Source of the DNA: Arthrobacter_E sp044748305
GTDB taxonomy: Bacteria > Actinomycetota > Actinomycetes > Actinomycetales > Micrococcaceae
Reading direction: 5' to 3'
DNA length: 64,000 bases
NCBI RefSeq assembly: GCF_044748305.1
Contig: NZ_JBIVFT010000003.1
Location: 186,001-250,000, forward strand
Part shown: positions 59,528-64,000 of the stretch, piece by piece
Layout of the letters: each line of letters starts with the position of its first letter
Numbering within the stretch: position 1 is the first letter of the stretch
Notes under the pieces: model-generated
The model's database searches: none
Told to the model about the DNA's origin: nothing
What the model saw: only the letters and a program-made list of their open reading frames with translations
Translations under genes and position numbers: made by a program

Positions 59528-60508
59528 TCAGTAGGAGAAGGCGCGGTCGAGTGCTTCGAGGAGCCGGTCGATATCCGGCAGGTAGTGCTCTTCCACCTTC
59601 GCCACCGGATACGGCATGTGGAAACCGCCGACCCGGATGACCGGGGCTTCCAAGCTGAGGAAGGCCCGCTCGCTGATGCGGCTGGCGATCTCCCCGCCGA
59701 TGCCCCCGAAAGTGGGAGCCTCATGCGTGACGAGCAGGCGTCCGGTCTTGCGGACGGATGCCTCCACAGTGTCGAAATCGATGGGCGAAATGCTGCGGAG
59801 GTCGATGACCTCGACGCTGCGCCCGTCCTCGGCGGCGGCCTCCGCGGCCGCCAGGGCGACCGGCACGAGCGGGCCATAGGCCACGATGGTGGCGTCCGTG
59901 CCTTCCCGTACGATATGCGCACTGAACGGCTCCGCCGAGGTGCCAGGGTTCTGAACGTCCACCTCGCCCTTGAGCCAGTAGCGCTTCTTCGGCTCGAAGA
60001 CGATCACGGGATCCTGACATTCGATGGCCTGGCGGGTCATCCAGTACGCGTCATGAGGATTGGACGGAGTGATGATCCTCAGCCCCGCCGTATGGGCGAA
60101 AAGCGCCTCGGGAGACTCGGAATGGTGCTCGATCGAGCCGATGCCTCCACCGTAGGGAATGCGGATGGTCACCGGGAGAGTCACGGCACCGCTCGTGCGG
60201 GCGTGGTACTTGGCCAGCTGCGTGGTGATCTGATTGAAGCCAGGGAAGACGAAACCGTCGAACTGAATCTCACAGATGGGACGGTATCCCCGCATGGCGA
60301 GGCCGATCGCCGTGCCGATGATGCCGGACTCCGCCAGTGGCGAATCCACCACGCGATCCTCCCCGAAGTCCTTCTGCAGACCGTCGGTCACACGGTAAAC
60401 GCCCCCGAGCGCTCCGATGTCCTCGCCCATGAGGAGCGTCTTCTCATCCGCAGCCAGGCCCGCCCGCAGGCCCTCATTGATGGCCTTGGCGATGGTCATG
60501 GTGGTCAT
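59528..60508 (-). CDS. bkdB: 2-oxoacid dehydrogenase E1 beta subunit
   Basis: 326 residues. MGEDIGALGGVYRVTDGL and CEIQFDGFVFPGFNQI are E1-beta signatures, with PYGGGIGSIEHHSES in the active site. It joins E1-alpha in the thiamine-diphosphate heterotetramer. ATG at 60508 begins 2 bp beyond the E1-alpha stop. Confidence 0.87.
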   Translation of the reverse strand: MTTMTIAKAINEGLRAGLAADEKTLLMGEDIGALGGVYRVTDGLQKDFGEDRVVDSPLAESGIIGTAIGLAMRGYRPICEIQFDGFVFPGFNQITTQLAKYHARTSGAVTLPVTIRIPYGGGIGSIEHHSESPEALFAHTAGLRIITPSNPHDAYWMTRQAIECQDPVIVFEPKKRYWLKGEVDVQNPGTSAEPFSAHIVREGTDATIVAYGPLVPVALAAAEAAAEDGRSVEVIDLRSISPIDFDTVEASVRKTGRLLVTHEAPTFGGIGGEIASRISERAFLSLEAPVIRVGGFHMPYPVAKVEEHYLPDIDRLLEALDRAFSY

Positions 60509-60510
60509 GC

Positions 60511-61722
60511 TCAGCCTTCACCTGCGTTCTGATCGTTGACGAAACCCGCTTCGTACTCCTGGAACCAGCGCAGTTCCTCCTGCACCAGCGGGTGGGCCTC
60601 CGCGTAGACGTGCCGGAATGCGTCTTCCATAGCCGGGGCTTCCAGCTTGGCCACACTCTGCCGGACGTGATCGGCCAGAGCCTGGCCCTCGCGCCGGACC
60701 TCGTCGAAGAAGTCGTCGTCCGCGAGCCCCTCATCCCGGAGATAGCTCTCGAGCCTGTTCAGAGGATCCTTGGCACGCCACTGATCCTCCTCCTCACCAG
60801 CGCGATACTTCGTGGGGTCATCGGCAGTGGTGTGGGCACCGAGGCGGTAGGTGAACGCCTCGATCAGCACCGGTCCCTCACCGCTCCTGGCATGCTCCAG
60901 CGCCCACTGAGTCACGGCATACACGGCCAGGACATCATTCCCGTCCACCCGAAGGCCCGGGAAACCGTAGCCCTGGGCGCGATGAGCCAGCGGGATGCGG
61001 GTCTGCACGGCAGTCGGCACGGAGATCGCCCAGTGGTTGTTCTGGCAGAAGAAGACCACGGGCGCCTTGTAGCTGGCCGCGAAAACCATGGACTCGTGGA
61101 CGTCACCCTCGCTACTGGCCCCGTCGCCGTAGTACGCCATGACGGCGGACTCCTCCACGACCTCACCCTTGGCACGGGCGGCCGCCGCATCGCGCTGCAC
61201 ACCCATGGCATAACCGACCGCGTGGAGCGCCTGGGCGGCAAGTACCAAGGTGTAGATGTTGAAGTTCTTCTCCTGCGGATCCCAGCCGCTGTGTGACACG
61301 CCACGGAACAGGCTCAGCAGCTGAGCCATGTCCATGCCTCGAGTCAGAGCAACACCGTGCTCCCGGTAGCTCGGGAAGATGAAGTCCTCTGCTCGGCTGG
61401 CGTGGCCGGAGCCGATCTGCGCCGCCTCCTGCCCGGTGAGCGGGACCCAAAGAGCGAGCTGGCCCTGGCGCTGCAACGCCGTCGCCTCTTGATCGAAACG
61501 ACGGGTCACTGCCATGTCCCGATAGAACGCGCGGAGCTTCCCGGCGTCCAAGGCTTCGACGTAGGCACCGAAGACAGGATGATCGTGACGGCGGCCGTCA
61601 CTGTCCAGAAGCTGAATCATCGGCTCTCCTCCGGGTTCCGTCCGGGGGTCCTGATGATTCTCGGGATTGTCGTCAAGTTCCTCGTCGTTGAACTCGGTGG
61701 TCGGCAGTTGCCCTACGCCCAT
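60511..61722 (-). CDS. bkdA: 2-oxoacid dehydrogenase E1 alpha subunit
   Basis: 403 residues. PLTGQEAAQIGSGHASRAED and the thiamine-diphosphate motif YGDGASSEGDVHESMVFAAS ending FCQNNHW (GDG...NN), then the phosphorylation-loop region YRLGAHTTADDPTKY. It decarboxylates the 2-oxoacid; branched-chain substrate is preferred by homology, but a pyruvate role is not excluded. The 35-residue acidic leader is unconserved. ATG preceded by AAGGAGACGGC. First gene of the operon; no E3 gene is included. Confidence 0.87.
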   Translation of the reverse strand: MGVGQLPTTEFNDEELDDNPENHQDPRTEPGGEPMIQLLDSDGRRHDHPVFGAYVEALDAGKLRAFYRDMAVTRRFDQEATALQRQGQLALWVPLTGQEAAQIGSGHASRAEDFIFPSYREHGVALTRGMDMAQLLSLFRGVSHSGWDPQEKNFNIYTLVLAAQALHAVGYAMGVQRDAAAARAKGEVVEESAVMAYYGDGASSEGDVHESMVFAASYKAPVVFFCQNNHWAISVPTAVQTRIPLAHRAQGYGFPGLRVDGNDVLAVYAVTQWALEHARSGEGPVLIEAFTYRLGAHTTADDPTKYRAGEEEDQWRAKDPLNRLESYLRDEGLADDDFFDEVRREGQALADHVRQSVAKLEAPAMEDAFRHVYAEAHPLVQEELRWFQEYEAGFVNDQNAGEG

Positions 61723-61766
61723 GCCGTCTCCTTAGTTTCGATCCGTGGATATGGGAATGAATCGAT

Positions 61767-61804
61767 ATATTCCACAAGCGGAATGAATTCCATTCGTGGA
61801 ATAT
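61767..61804. promoter_or_regulatory. 38-bp palindromic operator candidate for the dehydrogenase operon
   Basis: ATATTCCAC...GTGGAATAT with a largely symmetric centre (GGAATGAATTCCATTC), 45 bp upstream of the E1-alpha start, in an AT-rich island. Size and symmetry fit a dimer-of-dimers site such as an Lrp/AsnC-type BkdR; the binding protein is unknown. Confidence 0.55.
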
Positions 61805-61885
61805 GTCGTGTCCGGGGTCCACTGTATCCGGACTTCAAGGGCTGAGGATATTAAGACGTGAACGCAGAGGCATACACGGTAGCGC

Positions 61886-63016
61886 TCAGGCTCCGATGAA
61901 CTCTTCGCACAGCCCGATGAAGCGGGTGTTCGCCTCGGGCTCGCCGATACTCACCCGTACCCCCTCGGGATGGAAGGCCCGGACGGACAGCCCGTGGGTC
62001 CCGGCCAGTTCAGCGAACTCGGCGCTCCGCTCAGCCAGCGGAAGCCAGACGAAGTTCCCTTCGGCCTGCGGAATCTCCCAGCCCTGAGCACGGAGGGCCG
62101 AAGCCACCCGCTCACGCTCGGCCACCACGGAATCAACCCTCTTCAGGACTTCGTCCAAGTTGTCGAGCGAGGCGATCGCTGCCCGCTCCGCCACCTGCGA
62201 GACCGCGAAAGGTGTTGCCGTCACCCGGAGATGCTGAGTGATCTCCGGGTGGGACACGGAGTATCCGACGCGCAGTCCGGCAAGTCCGTGGGCCTTGGAG
62301 AAGGTCCGGAGCACCACCACATTCGGATAGCGGGCAAGGAAATCGAGGCCCTTGACCGCCTCAGGGTCCCGGACGAACTCGACGTATGCCTCGTCGATGA
62401 CCACCAGAACGTCCTGTGGCACCTTGGCCAGGAAGTCATGAGTCTCCTGGGTCCGCAGCACGGGACCTGTCGGATTGTTCGGCGTGCAGAGCAGGATGAT
62501 CCTGGTCCGGTCAGTGATGGCCTCGGCCATGGCATCGAGATCGTGACGTCCGTCTGCGAGCAACGGGATCTGAACACTGCGCGCACCGGCCACCCCGACA
62601 CAGATGGGATAAGCCTCGAAGGAGCGCCAGGCATAGAGGACTTCATCCTGGCTGCCGTCGTCGTTCTGTCCCGCGAAAGTGGAGATGATCTGCACCAGGG
62701 CCCCGAGGCTGCCCGCCCCGGTCACGACGTCTTCGGCCGGCACCGAGAACTCCCGGGCGATTCGCTCACGCAGTCCCGTGACCAGCGGGTCCGGGTACCG
62801 GTTGAAACCGTCGAACCCTGCCACGGCTTCCCGGACCTGCGGAAGCGGTTCCAACGCGACTTCGTTGGAGGACAGCTTGTAGCTCGTGAGCCCCTCCAGT
62901 ACGCGCGGCGGCTTGCCGGCAGAGTACTTGGGGAGCAGTCCCACGGCGGGGCGGGGGAAGACTTCCTGGGCGCTGCGCTCCGGCGCGCCAGACACGGGCG
63001 ACTCGTTCAAGCTCAT
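61886..63016 (-). CDS. hisC: Histidinol-phosphate/aromatic aminotransferase family (HisC type)
   Basis: 376 residues, fold-type I aminotransferase. YKLSSNEVALEPLPQV substrate region, CTPNNPTGPVL, IDEAYVEFV, and the PLP-binding Lys in FSKAHGLAGLRVGY. Outside a his operon such proteins often act on aromatic amino acids instead, so the symbol is tentative. The ATG at 63016 has no Shine-Dalgarno; TAGGCT ends seven bases upstream. Confidence 0.82.
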   Translation of the reverse strand: MSLNESPVSGAPERSAQEVFPRPAVGLLPKYSAGKPPRVLEGLTSYKLSSNEVALEPLPQVREAVAGFDGFNRYPDPLVTGLRERIAREFSVPAEDVVTGAGSLGALVQIISTFAGQNDDGSQDEVLYAWRSFEAYPICVGVAGARSVQIPLLADGRHDLDAMAEAITDRTRIILLCTPNNPTGPVLRTQETHDFLAKVPQDVLVVIDEAYVEFVRDPEAVKGLDFLARYPNVVVLRTFSKAHGLAGLRVGYSVSHPEITQHLRVTATPFAVSQVAERAAIASLDNLDEVLKRVDSVVAERERVASALRAQGWEIPQAEGNFVWLPLAERSAEFAELAGTHGLSVRAFHPEGVRVSIGEPEANTRFIGLCEEFIGA

Positions 63017-63023
63017 GATGACA

Positions 63024-63029
63024 AGCCTA
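63024..63029 (-). promoter_or_regulatory. -10 element of a probable leaderless promoter
   Basis: On the minus strand TAGGCT ends seven bases before the ATG of the HisC-type gene. Confidence 0.45.
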
Positions 63030-63160
63030 ATCCCCCGCCGTCGACGGGTCCGGTGTCCTTCCAGGCCATTCGCCGCCGCACACGGGTCCCCGGTTCCCTG
63101 ACCGGTGTCCCACCGCCCACGCAGTGTCCACTCAGCCTCTTCAAGCCGGGGTGTGTCAGC

Positions 63161-63601
63161 ATGGGATGCATGGGGAAGTTCCTGATACGTCTACTGGTCA
63201 ACGGATTCGCGCTGTGGGTGGCCACTTGGCTCCTGCCCGGCCTCACCCTCTCGACGGGTGCCACCAAGGATCTGGTGGCCGGCGCAGCCCCTTCGGCCCC
63301 TGCCGACACGCTGGGCAGCGTGCTCGCCTACCTCTTCATCGGCCTCATCTTCGCGGCGGTCAACGCCTTGGTACGGCCGATCGTCCGCATCCTCTCCCTT
63401 CCCGTCACGATCCTCACGCTCGGCCTTTTCACCTTGGTGATCAATGCCGCGATGCTCTACCTGACCTCATGGCTGTCCAGCTTCACACCGGTGCATTTGA
63501 ACATCGACAGTTTCTTCTGGACGGCCGTCCTGGGTGCGCTCATCATCAGCATCATCTCCGTGGTGGCGGACCGTCTCTTCGACCGAGACCGGGAGCGCTA
63601 G
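63161..63601 (+). CDS. Phage holin family IV-like small membrane protein
   Basis: 146 residues, four membrane segments (LLVNGFALWVATWLLPGLTL, LGSVLAYLFIGLIFAAVNAL, ILSLPVTILTLGLFTLVINA, FFWTAVLGALIISIISVVAD). The pattern matches the family named after mycobacterial four-TM holins, which in most genomes is chromosomal and of unknown role. ATG at 63161 follows CGGGG; an ATG at 63170 is possible. No other phage gene is near. Confidence 0.75.
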   Translation: MGCMGKFLIRLLVNGFALWVATWLLPGLTLSTGATKDLVAGAAPSAPADTLGSVLAYLFIGLIFAAVNALVRPIVRILSLPVTILTLGLFTLVINAAMLYLTSWLSSFTPVHLNIDSFFWTAVLGALIISIISVVADRLFDRDRER

Positions 63602-64000
63602 GACTCGGACAGTCCATTCCGCGGGCCCCTTCGCCTGGCGCCTGGCTTCGATTCTCCGGGAAAGGGGTCCGGCATTGCGTGCCCGGTGCCTCGTCCTCAT
63701 GGGCGGTGTACACCGTGCGCGAGGAGCGGACCCGTCCATCCCAGGAGCTGTCGAGTGCCCCGGCGCCCAGGACATCCGTCAGAACCTCAAGGTGACGACG
63801 AACCTCGGGGCTCCTGCTTCCTTCGATGCGTTCCGCGGCCGAGATGTACTGTTTCAGCGCATGCGCGTGGTCGACCTTGTCCAGGGCCTGTAAGGGTGTC
63901 ACCAGCTTGGCCGCCCTGAACGCCGCCTCATCGCGACTCGTAGCCATAGTCGAGGTCCACGAACCGAGCGTCTCGCGTGGCCCGTCAGGAAAGACCACAG
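63552..64000 (-). CDS. Hypothetical protein, may continue beyond the right edge
   Basis: An open frame enters from the right edge. The part from about MATSRDEAAFRAAKLVTPLQ to HLEVLTDVLGAG looks like a helical protein; the last 60 residues are Pro/Gly/Arg-rich and overlap the 3' end of the holin-like gene by 50 bp on the other strand. It may start at the ATG near 63947 or be the end of a larger gene. No family recognised. Confidence 0.35.
   Translation of the reverse strand, partial: VVFPDGPRETLGSWTSTMATSRDEAAFRAAKLVTPLQALDKVDHAHALKQYISAAERIEGSRSPEVRRHLEVLTDVLGAGALDSSWDGRVRSSRTVYTAHEDEAPGTQCRTPFPENRSQAPGEGARGMDCPSPSAPGLGRRDGPPPRR

Noticed and set aside
61970..63160. Long + strand open frame leading into the holin-like gene
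   Set aside because: The region before 63161 is antisense to hisC. Only the last 146 codons show membrane-protein character.
63161..63601. Evidence for a prophage because of a holin-type protein
   Set aside because: This four-TM family is widespread on actinobacterial chromosomes, and no other phage gene adjoins it.

Overview
The window is about 66% GC. Gene families, spacing and regulatory signals point to an actinobacterium of the Micrococcaceae, most like Arthrobacter: many GTG starts, apparent leaderless promoters, an IdeR-type iron box, an actinobacterial branched-chain 2-oxoacid dehydrogenase operon, and long intergenic palindromes. It reads as ordinary chromosome. I see no rRNA, tRNA, CRISPR array, prophage or intact insertion sequence. 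This taxonomy is an inference from sequence alone.

Layout. 1-454: 5' part of rlmN. 915-6806: a three-gene SMC operon, jetA-jetB-jetC (Wadjet/MksBEF type), with no jetD nuclease gene beside it. 7063-8076: a membrane protein and an Hsp15-like S4 protein. 8101-11890: a double AsnC-type regulator divergent from an MFS-M20 hydrolase pair. 11975-17795: a GT39 glycosyltransferase, a fumarylacetoacetate hydrolase-family enzyme, a second M20 hydrolase and a secreted phosphoesterase. 17883-18721: paired fluoride channels. 18979-20574: a secreted thermolysin-type protease. 20787-25776: small accessory genes around a MarR regulator. 25899-29120: an osmoprotectant-type ABC importer. 29190-37463: a flavin disulfide oxidoreductase, a helical-repeat protein, transporters, an iron-boxed siderophore-interacting protein and a marR-MFS operon. 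37658-42622: an amino acid permease, the general PTS proteins EI and HPr, and small proteins. 42651-45212: a PucR regulator divergent from alanine dehydrogenase. 45695-48530: an ABC-F ATPase and a Gfo/Idh/MocA oxidoreductase. 48627-56489: an oligopeptide ABC importer with two paralogous binding proteins. 56876-63601: a universal stress protein, an acetyltransferase, the E1alpha-E1beta-E2 operon, a HisC-type aminotransferase and a small membrane protein.

The themes are nutrient scavenging (peptides, amino acids, osmolytes, iron, nucleobases), amino acid catabolism (protease, peptide importer, alanine dehydrogenase, branched-chain 2-oxoacid dehydrogenase) and a possible genome-defence or chromosome-organising SMC complex.

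The least explained material is repetitive DNA at three levels. (1) Two homologous 71-bp palindromic elements lie in frame inside two unrelated genes, jetB and the E2 gene, and each encodes a similar 24-residue insert. (2) Several long, nearly perfect palindromes follow stop codons; four share a half-site ending in CTCGCG. (3) A 415-bp spacer after ald holds two inverted modules that share flanks but carry different internal hairpins.
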